DNA of 7,166 bases from assembly GCA_964559075.1 (NCBI GenBank), contig CAZLGJ010000130.1, positions 1 through 7,166 on the forward strand. Direction: 5' to 3'. Numbering within the stretch: position 1 is the first letter of the stretch; the number at the start of each line of letters is the position of its first letter. The notes beneath the pieces were generated by a model. That model was not told the DNA's origin and made no database searches. It worked only from the letters and a program-made list of their open reading frames with translations. Source of the stretch: Opacimonas sp964559075. GTDB lineage: Bacteria > Pseudomonadota > Gammaproteobacteria > Enterobacterales > Alteromonadaceae. Of this stretch, positions 1-7,108 are shown piece after piece. The translations under genes and the position numbers were made by a program.

Positions 1-50
1 CGACAACCGGAATCACAATCCGGGGCTCTACCAACTGAGCTACGCCCACC
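1..50 (-). tRNA. tRNA-His (GTG anticodon), 5' part only
   Basis: Read on the minus strand from position 50, the sequence gives the encoded extra G(-1) typical of tRNA-His. It is followed by the 5' acceptor strand, a D stem GCTC/GAGC with loop AGTTGGTA, and an anticodon stem CCGGA/TCCGG closing the loop TTGTGAT. The anticodon GTG reads out at positions 16 to 14, which decodes His. The sequence ends in the variable loop, so the T arm, the 3' acceptor strand and any CCA lie to the left of the window. The gene is truncated by the window edge, not visibly broken. It has its own promoter, described separately. Confidence 0.96.
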
Positions 51-82
51 ATTGATTTGTTGTGCCGTACAAAGCGGAGCGC

Positions 83-111
83 ATATTAAATATTTGCCCC
101 CTTTGTGTCAA
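83..111 (-). promoter_or_regulatory. sigma70 promoter of the tRNA-His gene
   Basis: On the minus strand a perfect -35 box TTGACA (111 to 106) is followed by a 17-base spacer and the -10 box TAATAT (88 to 83). The bases just after the -10 box are GC-rich (GCGCTCCGC). That is the kind of discriminator associated with stringently controlled stable-RNA promoters. Transcription would start near position 75, leaving a leader of about 25 bases before the tRNA. The promoter lies between the end of the ABC exporter gene and the tRNA, so the tRNA does not depend on the export operon. Confidence 0.85.
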
Positions 112-171
112 GGTAAATTTGTGATATTGGGCAATTTAATTATCGACCGTTCATATATTATACGATGTATC

Positions 172-2316
172 TCAAAGTACCGACAGTTGCCCGGCTGCAT
201 TTAGTTGTAACTTTACCTTTGCTTGCGCAATGGTTTCGCGTCGATGCGCAACGGTAATGATGGTGATCGGCAAAGCGTTGAGTACAGCTAACACACACTG
301 TTCAGTCACTGCATCTAGATGACTGGTCGCCTCATCCAGAAACAGTATTTGTGGCTGACGATACAACGCGCGCACGAGTAACAAACGCTGTAATTGTCCG
401 GCTGAAAGTATATCCCCAAGTTCACCACACTGGGTCTCTAGCCCCATAGGAAATTGCTGGATAGTTTCGATTAACTGCACTTGCTTGAGCAGGTACTGGA
501 TCCTTTCAACGTCGGGAGATTCGGCGAACAAGGTGATATTATCAAGCACCGTCCCTCGCACTAAACCATCCCCTTGCAGAATGGATGCCGTCACACTCCG
601 ATAGTCCCCTAACCCCAGCTGTTTGATATCGGTTCCGTTGAATAACACTCGACCACTGTCGCAAACAAAAAGCCCCAACATTACGTTGAGTAAGGTACTT
701 TTACCTACGCCTGATGCACCGGTTATCACCACCGACTCCCCTGCGGGAATATGGATACTCACGTGTTGTAACGTTGGTGTCGCAGCACCTGGATAACAAT
801 AGCTCACCTGCTCCAGCGTTAAGCTTGCTGCGTCATTATTGGTCGATGCATGCAGGCACATGTTACTTTGCTCGGCCGCACTTACAGGTGAACTTGTTTC
901 TTTATGATGCTGCTCCGTTTCGGTGTCAGTAATATCGGCTAAGCGGTTCATGTGCAAATGCAGTAGCCGAAACTGCAGCCATTGTTCAATCAAGCGCGTG
1001 CCAGCGTCTAGGGCAAACTGTTGATAGGCCATAAAAGCTAGCAACATGCCGATAGTCATGGTTTGCGCCATAATGGCCTGCGCAGCTTGCCACACTACCA
1101 CTACATGCAATAAACCTAACAGCACGCTATGCACACTGTTAAAACCGACTTGCCAAGTTTGTAAGCGTACATCTTGGCGCAAACTTTCGCTGTAGTACCG
1201 CCCCCAATGTTGCACGCGCTGTGCTTGGCAATTGTACAGCAGCTGCACCCGCCACTGTTTGAGAATATCCAAGAAACAGGTATTTTCATCTGCTTGCTTT
1301 TGTAACAATATCTGCGAGTGCTGTTGTAACGAGGCATAACACACCCAGCGAAACAGCCCATATAGCGCAAGCGTGGCACTGACCAAAGCAGTTAACAGTG
1401 GCGAGTAAAAACTCATCACTAGCAGCAACAACAGCAGCATGACTCCATCTAAGACGCTTTCCACAATGCCACTAGTAAGCCTCTCTCGCAAAAAATGAAT
1501 CGACTGAAAACGCGAATGGATATCGCCTAAATGACGCTGCATGTAGTAGCTAGCTGGCAAGCGCGTTAAATGTTGCATCACATTCAGACCAAAGCCATGC
1601 GCTAACTCGGTATTGAGCCTAATCAACAGCCAGCTTCGCAGTGCCGTCATAGCTACACTAAACAACAACAAAGCGCCAAATCCGACCGCAAGCACTGGCA
1701 TTAGTGACAACGCCTGATTGAGTAGAACGTGATCAATCGTCCACTGCACATAATACGGCGTCATGATTTGTGCTAACTGGAGTAAAATTGAGAGCGCTAA
1801 TAAACTGGCAATGGACTGATTGAGACCAGAGATTTGTTGCCATATTTGACGTAAAGCAAAGCGCCGCTGCGGAGCTTGTGCCACAAACGACACCGTGGGT
1901 GTGAGGCACAGCACCACCCCGGTAAAGTGTTGCGATAACTCACTCGTCGTTAGCTGCACTCTGCCCAAGGCAGGATCGTGGAGCACATAACAGTTTCGAC
2001 GCATTGATTTAAGCACGACAAAATGCGTCAAGTCCCAGTGCAAAATGCAAGGTAGAGCCACGTCTTTCAATTCCTCAATCTCCCCCTGAAATGCTTGCCC
2101 CTGTAAACCAAAATCGTTTGCTAAAGCAATTAACTGGCGTAAATTACTGCCCTGCTGACTCATTCCCTGCCGCTGACAATGCTGACGCATTTGTGTCGCA
2201 TTCAGGTGATGTCCGTGGTAACTGGCGAGCATTGCCACGCAAATAGGGCCGCATTCATTGATACTGGCTTGTTGTATAATGGGTAACTCTCTGGCAAATA
2301 AATGACTGAATAACAT
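172..2316 (-). CDS. C39-peptidase-containing ABC exporter (CvaB/RaxB-like), 714 aa
   Basis: This inner-membrane exporter should cleave double-glycine leader peptides and pump the mature peptide out using ATP. Residues 10-140 form a peptidase C39 domain: oxyanion Gln16, catalytic Cys22 (in ECGPIC), His98 (in THFVVL) and Asp114 (in HDPALG), with the family's usual spacing. About six membrane spans follow between residues 169 and 434. The ATPase domain (about 500-714) has Walker A GASGVGKST (533-541), Q-loop Gln581, signature LSAGQ (637-641, canonical LSGGQ), Walker B ILFLDEATS with catalytic Glu662, and switch His691. All ATPase and protease residues are intact, and the length is normal for the family. 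The hydrophilic linker before the ATPase domain (about 463-498) looks some 15 residues longer than in HlyB-like exporters. The start at 2316 is preferred because its ATG overlaps the upstream stop (TAATG) and GGAGG lies 10 bases before it. An in-frame ATG at 2376 would add 20 residues and a 61-base overlap. No precursor gene is visible nearby and no rho-independent terminator is evident after the stop. Confidence 0.93.
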   Translation of the reverse strand: MLFSHLFARELPIIQQASINECGPICVAMLASYHGHHLNATQMRQHCQRQGMSQQGSNLRQLIALANDFGLQGQAFQGEIEELKDVALPCILHWDLTHFVVLKSMRRNCYVLHDPALGRVQLTTSELSQHFTGVVLCLTPTVSFVAQAPQRRFALRQIWQQISGLNQSIASLLALSILLQLAQIMTPYYVQWTIDHVLLNQALSLMPVLAVGFGALLLFSVAMTALRSWLLIRLNTELAHGFGLNVMQHLTRLPASYYMQRHLGDIHSRFQSIHFLRERLTSGIVESVLDGVMLLLLLLVMSFYSPLLTALVSATLALYGLFRWVCYASLQQHSQILLQKQADENTCFLDILKQWRVQLLYNCQAQRVQHWGRYYSESLRQDVRLQTWQVGFNSVHSVLLGLLHVVVVWQAAQAIMAQTMTIGMLLAFMAYQQFALDAGTRLIEQWLQFRLLHLHMNRLADITDTETEQHHKETSSPVSAAEQSNMCLHASTNNDAASLTLEQVSYCYPGAATPTLQHVSIHIPAGESVVITGASGVGKSTLLNVMLGLFVCDSGRVLFNGTDIKQLGLGDYRSVTASILQGDGLVRGTVLDNITLFAESPDVERIQYLLKQVQLIETIQQFPMGLETQCGELGDILSAGQLQRLLLVRALYRQPQILFLDEATSHLDAVTEQCVLAVLNALPITIITVAHRRETIAQAKVKLQLNAAGQLSVL

Positions 2317-2331
2317 TACGCTTGCCCCTCC
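2316..2331 (-). promoter_or_regulatory. TAATG stop/start overlap with Shine-Dalgarno for the ABC exporter
   Basis: The membrane fusion gene stops with TAA (2318 to 2316) and the exporter starts with ATG (2316 to 2314), sharing the A. A GGAGG (2331 to 2327) inside the end of the upstream gene lies 10 bases before the ATG. This supports translational coupling and fixes the exporter start. Confidence 0.75.
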
Positions 2332-3518
2332 CACTGACTGACCGCTCGGCTGAGCGGTGCCCAAAGCCACTGCCAAATACGGCGACGGACTTTAGTTATG
2401 CGAACTTCCAGCGGCATACCGGCCTTTAAGGGGTAAGCGGGCTGCCCTTCCAAAGAGGCTTGTGCTGTATATAGCTGAGTTTGCGCCATCTGCTGTGGCG
2501 TAGAGCCTAGCTCATCGATACGCCCATGCATAGTCCCATAGACCTGTGCTGGTAAGCCAACCACATTGACCGAAATTGGTTGCGCTTCTGCAATCTGTGC
2601 ATAGTCTCGTGGTGTTAAAAACAGTGTCACTGAAAGCTGTTGTGCTTGTGGCAAAACGGCGCTCAACGCTTGATGAGCACGGACATTGGCGCCGGGGGCA
2701 AACAGCAGCTCGTCCACTATGCCGGTTTTATTGGCATAGATGACTTGTGCCGCATCAACATCTAACAACCGCAGCTGTTGGTTAAGGCTTGCCTCCTGTT
2801 CAGATAATTGCGCCTTTAACAAGTCGACTTGTCGCGTCAGACGCTGCTGTTGGTAGGCATTTTCAGCGAGAGCATCCTGATATTGCAAAACCCGCATGTC
2901 TGTTTGCGTCTGCTGCTCAATCACTTGTAAATGCTGTTGTCGATGCGCCAAATATTCATGCTGACTCAATACTAGGCTGGAATTGGTCTCCAAACGAGTT
3001 GCTAATGTCGTGCTTTGCTGCGTAATCTGACTTTGTGCTTGCGCTTGCGCTAGCGCTGCGGCAAGGCGCTCTTGTAATGGTAAGGCCAAATGCCGCTGAT
3101 GCATAAGTTCAGCGGTTTGCTGATTAATCTCCAGTTCGACCTGTTGGCGCTGACGCTGCAGCTGCTGTTGCAAAAACCAGCGCTGTTGGGTGCGAAAATC
3201 AGCGTTGATTTGTGCTTCCTGAGAAATCAAGGTCACCAGCGGCATACCGATATCAACACGCTCCCCCGTCTTAACATGCCAGTGCGCAACCACCCCGTTA
3301 AACGGGGCTAAAATGTGCTGACTCGGCTCTCGATACGCTAACTCTCCTGCAACAACGATCTGCTCGGGAAAACTTTGCCACAATATCCAGCAGATAGTGC
3401 CACAAAACCCTCCCACAGAGAGCCATACGATCCGATGCAAGTAACGTGGGGTAGTTAAGATGATTCGACCGATGCGACGCTGCTGATGCGCAACAACGGC
3501 TTGTCTAAATAAGCCCAT
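2316..3518 (-). CDS. HlyD-family membrane fusion (periplasmic adaptor) protein, CvaA/RaxA-like, 400 aa
   Basis: This protein should bridge the inner-membrane ABC exporter encoded next to it and a TolC-type outer-membrane channel not found here. Residues 1-28 are a short basic cytoplasmic tail beginning MGLFRQ, a pattern seen in CvaA-type adaptors. One membrane span follows at about 29-49. A first half-lipoyl segment (about 66-100, with APFNGVV and VKTGERV) leads into a long Gln-rich coiled-coil hairpin (about 102-250). A second half-lipoyl segment (about 256-290, with NKTGIVDELLF and PGANVRAHQ) and a beta-barrel region (about 292-375, ending in LKAGMPLEV) complete the adaptor order. AGAGG lies 5 bases before the ATG. 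No clear -35/-10 pair was found upstream on this strand, so the operon may depend on an activator. The gene overlaps the exporter by one base, so the two are surely cotranscribed. Confidence 0.93.
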   Translation of the reverse strand: MGLFRQAVVAHQQRRIGRIILTTPRYLHRIVWLSVGGFCGTICWILWQSFPEQIVVAGELAYREPSQHILAPFNGVVAHWHVKTGERVDIGMPLVTLISQEAQINADFRTQQRWFLQQQLQRQRQQVELEINQQTAELMHQRHLALPLQERLAAALAQAQAQSQITQQSTTLATRLETNSSLVLSQHEYLAHRQQHLQVIEQQTQTDMRVLQYQDALAENAYQQQRLTRQVDLLKAQLSEQEASLNQQLRLLDVDAAQVIYANKTGIVDELLFAPGANVRAHQALSAVLPQAQQLSVTLFLTPRDYAQIAEAQPISVNVVGLPAQVYGTMHGRIDELGSTPQQMAQTQLYTAQASLEGQPAYPLKAGMPLEVRITKVRRRIWQWLWAPLSRAVSQWEGQA

Positions 3519-3575
3519 AAGTGCCTCTGTTCTATTTTATGATGACAAAAGCGTGGCTGATATTGCACAGAAAGC

Positions 3576-3586
3576 GAGTAATACTC
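3576..3586. promoter_or_regulatory. short palindrome in the divergent intergenic region
   Basis: GAGTA-A-TACTC is a perfect inverted repeat with 5-base arms and one central base. It lies about 58 bases upstream of the membrane fusion gene start, where an operator for that operon could sit. Arms this short can arise by chance, so the regulatory role is only a suggestion. Confidence 0.25.
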
Positions 3587-3587
3587 C

Positions 3588-3673
3588 ACTAAAGGTATGC
3601 AAAATCAGTACTTTAGCTTTGACACTTAGCGACTAACAAGATGTGTGAGAAATTTTGAAAGCGCGACTAAAGC
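3588..3673. repeat. cluster of CTAAAG and GCGACTAA repeats between the divergent operons
   Basis: CTAAAG occurs at 3589-3594 and 3667-3672 on the plus strand and at 3616-3611 on the minus strand. The first and third copies extend to ACTAAAG, and the first two copies face each other across 16 bases. GCGACTAA occurs as a direct repeat at 3629-3636 and 3663-3670, with starts 34 bases apart. The second copy sits in the spacer of the kinase promoter. TTAG-CGA-CTAA (3626-3636) is a small inverted repeat overlapping the first copy. This reads as a possible binding array for a regulator serving both operons. The cognate regulator is unknown and no known consensus was matched. Confidence 0.4.
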
Positions 3674-3683
3674 TTGCTATATT
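3655..3683 (+). promoter_or_regulatory. sigma70 promoter of the kinase operon
   Basis: A -35 box TTGAAA (3655-3660) is followed by a 17-base spacer and the -10 box TATATT (3678-3683), preceded by TGC (3675-3677) as in an extended -10 element. Transcription should start near 3690, about 18 bases before the ATG at 3708. This placement rules out the in-frame GTG at 3645 as the start of transcripts from this promoter. Confidence 0.7.
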
Positions 3684-3707
3684 GCGCCAAAAGCAATAAG
3701 AATATTT

Positions 3708-5366
3708 ATGTCTCACCCTCAAACTTTCACGCGTTGGCTACCAACTGAGGCCACTCGACAATGGCCCCAATGGGCGCGGCTACTGATTCACCTCGGCGTG
3801 TTTCTGTTAGTGGCAGTCGGTCAGTTTCTGCTGTTTAATTTTTCGTTTAACTATGTGGTTATCCCCAGCTTTGTTATTTGGTATTTTCCACTGGGGTTCC
3901 AATTTATCATTTTCATCTTTTTGCCTTATCGCTATTGGCCAATGGCAATTTTGGCTATCTGTGTTGCCAGTGGTGCAACCATGCAATTTCAAGGCTCAAT
4001 TTACTACGACCTGATTAAACACTTTTTACAAAGCGTATTGATGACCATCAGCACCTTGCCTTTTATTTATTTTGCTCGCGAAAAACAAATTAACCGGTCG
4101 CTATTCACGCTACGCTCAATCGCCTTGATTATTTTTTTGGGGATGCTAACGCGCTTTGCCAGTGTTGGCTATTTTGTGATCAGTGGCACCTCGGTTTACG
4201 ACAAAGTAACCGACGAGGATGTCCTCGATATTTTTGTGCTTCATAATCTAGCTGCCTACCCCGGTCTATTATTTGCTATTGCAATCTTTCTGATTGTGCA
4301 GTGGCTATTACAAAACGATACGGCATTACCTAAATTTTCGAGGCCTGCTTTGTTGCGCAACCTCGTGTTATTGTCCGTCGGCATTGTGGCTTGTTTTTAC
4401 TTTTCTGCGTTTACGCAGCAACTCTTAATGATGCTGTTGTTTTTGCCTATTGTGTGGTTTGGCTATCGCCTGAGCTGGTTTGGTGCATTGTGCTGTGCAC
4501 TATGGATCAACTCGGTACTGCTACTTTTATTGCTCAATGCTCCGGCAGCTACCCTCCTCCAGTTCCAGCCATTTATCATTGCTTATTTTGCTGTAGGTCT
4601 TATCACTGCCGCACTACAACTAGAGCACGCGCGTTCTCAAGCAGAGCAGCTGAGCAATCAACAGGCCTTAAAAGCCAGCAATCAACAACTCATTGAGCTC
4701 CAAACATCTTTGCAAGACTTGTCTAAGCAAGTGGTGTTTCTTGAAGAACAAGAAAAAAAACGCCTCTCACAGGAGCTGCATGATGATATAGGACAAAATA
4801 TCATCGCGTTAAAAACCCTCATTCGGTTGCTTGAAAAACAGTATGCCATCGCCCCCCAAGGGCATCAGCTGTTAAGCGAGATGAGCGCCATCTCGGACGA
4901 TGTCTACAACAACATTTACGAACTCATGCATTGGTTGCGCCCCCGAGTGGTCGATGACTTTGGTCTGTTTCGCGCCATATCCGGCGCTTTTTATCAAGAG
5001 CGCTTAGCCATGCACAATATGACCTATGTTAGTAATGTCAGCATTGATGTTGAGCAACTGCCTGATGAACACAAAATCACGCTTTTTCGCATCATCCAAG
5101 AATGTGTCAACAACATCATTGAACACAGTAACGCTGGCAACTGTCATGTTGAGCTCCAGTTTTCTAATAATCAAGCTAACAATACCAGCGACAATTGCTG
5201 TCAGCTACATATTAGGGATGATGGCACAGGTTTCCCTGACGCAGTATTAGCCGGGCAATATGGCAGTGGGCTATTTAACATTCACACTTATGTCACGGCG
5301 CTTGGCGGTACGCTATCTCTTGCTAATCAAAACGGTGGGCATGTATATGTTTCCTTGGCAAACTGA
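3708..5366 (+). CDS. MASE1-like membrane sensor histidine kinase, HisKA_3/NarL-type partner class, 552 aa
   Basis: This is an inner-membrane sensor kinase that should autophosphorylate on His and pass the phosphate to a LuxR/NarL-type response regulator, none of which is encoded in the window. Residues 25-302 contain about eight to ten hydrophobic spans in a MASE1-like arrangement, as in UhpB-type kinases. This domain name is a judgement from pattern, not a search. A Gln-rich coiled coil (about 303-350) leads to the HisKA_3 dimerisation helix with ELHDDIGQ, where His358 is the phosphoacceptor, and then a WLRPRVVDDFGL segment. The ATP-binding domain has N-box QECVNN (Glu465, Asn469), G1 box DDGTGF (504-509) and G2 box GSGLFNI (519-525), all intact. 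The start at 3708 follows a good promoter but has only a weak AAGA Shine-Dalgarno. A GTG start at 3645 would add 21 residues but lies upstream of the predicted transcript start. The gene overlaps the next kinase by about 20 bases. Confidence 0.88.
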   Translation: MSHPQTFTRWLPTEATRQWPQWARLLIHLGVFLLVAVGQFLLFNFSFNYVVIPSFVIWYFPLGFQFIIFIFLPYRYWPMAILAICVASGATMQFQGSIYYDLIKHFLQSVLMTISTLPFIYFAREKQINRSLFTLRSIALIIFLGMLTRFASVGYFVISGTSVYDKVTDEDVLDIFVLHNLAAYPGLLFAIAIFLIVQWLLQNDTALPKFSRPALLRNLVLLSVGIVACFYFSAFTQQLLMMLLFLPIVWFGYRLSWFGALCCALWINSVLLLLLLNAPAATLLQFQPFIIAYFAVGLITAALQLEHARSQAEQLSNQQALKASNQQLIELQTSLQDLSKQVVFLEEQEKKRLSQELHDDIGQNIIALKTLIRLLEKQYAIAPQGHQLLSEMSAISDDVYNNIYELMHWLRPRVVDDFGLFRAISGAFYQERLAMHNMTYVSNVSIDVEQLPDEHKITLFRIIQECVNNIIEHSNAGNCHVELQFSNNQANNTSDNCCQLHIRDDGTGFPDAVLAGQYGSGLFNIHTYVTALGGTLSLANQNGGHVYVSLAN

Positions 5367-7104
5367 AGTCCTAAGGTTTTTACCTAGCGTGCAGCTGCCA
5401 CAGTCGAGTCAGCAGCACTGGTGGTTGTGGTGTATGCAAATATTGGTGGTAGGTAGCGCACATTACTGCGATTATCTGTTAGTTACCCGAGTAGGCACTG
5501 CCCCTCTGGCGCTGGCTACCGTAGTATTATTTCCGTTGCTGGTATTTTATCACGCCAAAGACTGGTTACTGATTGCATGGCCAGCCATACTGCTCAGCGC
5601 GATACTGACATTGATTTTCCCGCTTGAACGCCCCCTTTTAACGGCCTCCCAACTCACAACAGACTCTGCAGCGACCACTGATGTTGCGCTATGGCGCTAT
5701 GCATATACCATTTTGGCAGTATGGGTCACGCAAAGCAGTTTACAATTTAGGCATATTTTTCGGCTTAAATTTGTTCATGTTTTGATTGTTGCGGCAACGT
5801 GCTATGCACTGTCTTTTCATCTGTTATTCACGTTTATCACCGTTGATGATTTTTGGGGAAGTACGCAGTGGCGAACCCTTAGCAGAGAATCGGTTGGCAT
5901 TGTCGGCAGTGTCTTATTTCATCTTGAGCTGTGTTTGATGTTACAAATGGTAAGAGTTAAGCGCTACCAGATGTCTATTGTTTGGCCCCTTAAATTAGTA
6001 CTGGCATTAGTCTGTTTTGCTGTCGGTCTGTGGGGAGTCATGCAATTTGATCAGGCGCTGAACCGCTATCTCATTTTATTTTTATTGTTACCTGGGCTGT
6101 GGTTCAGCCACCGGATGCGCTGGTGGGGACTGATGTCATTTGCGCTTTTAATCAACGTTTTAACTGTATTCTACATCGCACTTTTTACCGCAGCTTATGA
6201 CGCGTCTGCTGAGCTACCAAACATTACTCGAATGCTCAGTCACACGCTTGATTACCAGCTGCATTTTAATCAGTACTTGTTTAACGAGGTCGGCTTTACG
6301 TTGTTTGAGATGTCGTGGTTTTTGTTAGCCTTCAACCTAGTATGTTTGTACCTTAACGCCATGATATTCGAATTAGATACCGCGCAACATCAAACGCAGT
6401 TAGGACAAGTACAGCTTGAACACAAAAATGCCTCTTTACGTCAACTCAACCACAATGTCGATGCAGTCAATCGACATTTAGTCCAGGCTCAAGAGAAACA
6501 GCGCCAGTTGCTGGCTAGGGAACTCGATACCTATTTACATGAGCATTTGTCGCACTTTAGCGCCAAAATCACCGCGTTTGAACAACAAATCACCCCAGAA
6601 ATGAGAGGTGCAACCGATGAAGCGACAGCAGTTCCACTGCAACAACTCAAGGACTATACCGCTAATATTCATCAATCTATATTTGAGATCGTCAACAAAA
6701 TTAAACCCCAACCATTAATCTCCAATGGCTTATTCAAGCTATTGGAAAGTGAGCATTTTGCCAGTAAACTCGCGCTAGCAAAAATCAGCTATCAATTTAC
6801 TTCATCAGCTGGTCAGATAGATTTAGCTGAGCCCTTGTCACTGGCGCTTTATCGCATCGTGCAAGAGACCGTCAATAATACTATCAAATATTCTCAAGCC
6901 ACGACCTATCATATTGATATGCAGGTGCAATCTGAGCAGCTTCTGTGCATTATCGAAGATAACGGTGTTGGCTTTGATTTTGATGATACTCAAATGGGCT
7001 ATGGTGTACAGGGAATTCGCAACCGCATTGAGCTGCTCAAAGGCACTTGTGTGATAGACCCCCGTCATGGCACCCAATATCAGATCAGCCTGCCGCTAAA
7101 ATAA
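5347..7104 (+). CDS. second MASE1-like membrane kinase lacking the phosphoacceptor His, about 585 aa
   Basis: This is a paralogue of the preceding kinase, also in the inner membrane. About ten hydrophobic spans lie between residues 25 and 341, followed by a coiled coil (about 343-390). The helix where HisKA_3 kinases carry ELHD reads ARELDTYLHEHL: Asp394 occupies the phosphoacceptor position, with His398 and His400 one turn or more further on. The segment IFEIVNKIKPQPLISNGL matches the equivalent stretch of the first kinase, which supports the alignment. The ATPase domain is intact: N-box QETVNN (Glu507, Asn511), G1 box EDNGVGF (537-543), and a G2 region of GYGVQGIRNRI (551-561). It could therefore bind ATP and phosphorylate a partner, yet be unable to autophosphorylate in the usual way. 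The ATG at 5347 is chosen because GGTGGG (5334-5339) lies 7 bases before it. ATGs at 5341 or 5260 are in frame, and the start is uncertain. The overlap with the upstream stop suggests coupling. No internal stop or frameshift was seen. Confidence 0.85.
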   Translation: MFPWQTEVLRFLPSVQLPQSSQQHWWLWCMQILVVGSAHYCDYLLVTRVGTAPLALATVVLFPLLVFYHAKDWLLIAWPAILLSAILTLIFPLERPLLTASQLTTDSAATTDVALWRYAYTILAVWVTQSSLQFRHIFRLKFVHVLIVAATCYALSFHLLFTFITVDDFWGSTQWRTLSRESVGIVGSVLFHLELCLMLQMVRVKRYQMSIVWPLKLVLALVCFAVGLWGVMQFDQALNRYLILFLLLPGLWFSHRMRWWGLMSFALLINVLTVFYIALFTAAYDASAELPNITRMLSHTLDYQLHFNQYLFNEVGFTLFEMSWFLLAFNLVCLYLNAMIFELDTAQHQTQLGQVQLEHKNASLRQLNHNVDAVNRHLVQAQEKQRQLLARELDTYLHEHLSHFSAKITAFEQQITPEMRGATDEATAVPLQQLKDYTANIHQSIFEIVNKIKPQPLISNGLFKLLESEHFASKLALAKISYQFTSSAGQIDLAEPLSLALYRIVQETVNNTIKYSQATTYHIDMQVQSEQLLCIIEDNGVGFDFDDTQMGYGVQGIRNRIELLKGTCVIDPRHGTQYQISLPLK

Positions 7105-7108
7105 CAGC

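Noticed and set aside
157..162. TATAAT on the minus strand between the exporter stop and the tRNA promoter, considered as a second tRNA promoter
   Set aside because: No acceptable -35 box lies 16-18 bases upstream; the TTGACA/TAATAT pair at 83-111 is far better.
1..171. tRNA-His as the integration site of a genomic island carrying these genes
   Set aside because: Islands usually insert at the 3' end of a tRNA gene, but these genes lie on its 5' side. No integrase or att repeat is seen.
714..932. Plus-strand open frame across the ATPase region of the ABC exporter, and similar frames at 2789-3025 and 3090-3311 across the adaptor gene
   Set aside because: They are antisense shadows of well-supported genes, and their translations show no recognisable domain.
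1116..1379. Minus-strand alternative frame inside the ABC exporter gene
   Set aside because: It overlaps the exporter's membrane domain in another frame and looks like no known protein.
3542..3592. A 16-codon plus-strand frame (ATG to TAA) in the divergent intergenic region, considered as a precursor peptide
   Set aside because: It has no Shine-Dalgarno, no double-glycine motif and no sign of a leader/core structure; chance is enough.
3619..3624. TTGACA on the plus strand upstream of the first kinase
   Set aside because: No -10-like hexamer follows at 16-18 bases; the pair at 3655-3683 fits better.
4391..4696. Plus-strand alternative frames inside the kinase genes (also 5026-5250), and antisense frames at 3807-3992 and 6838-7077
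   Set aside because: The main frames carry complete kinase motifs over the same bases; these frames have none.
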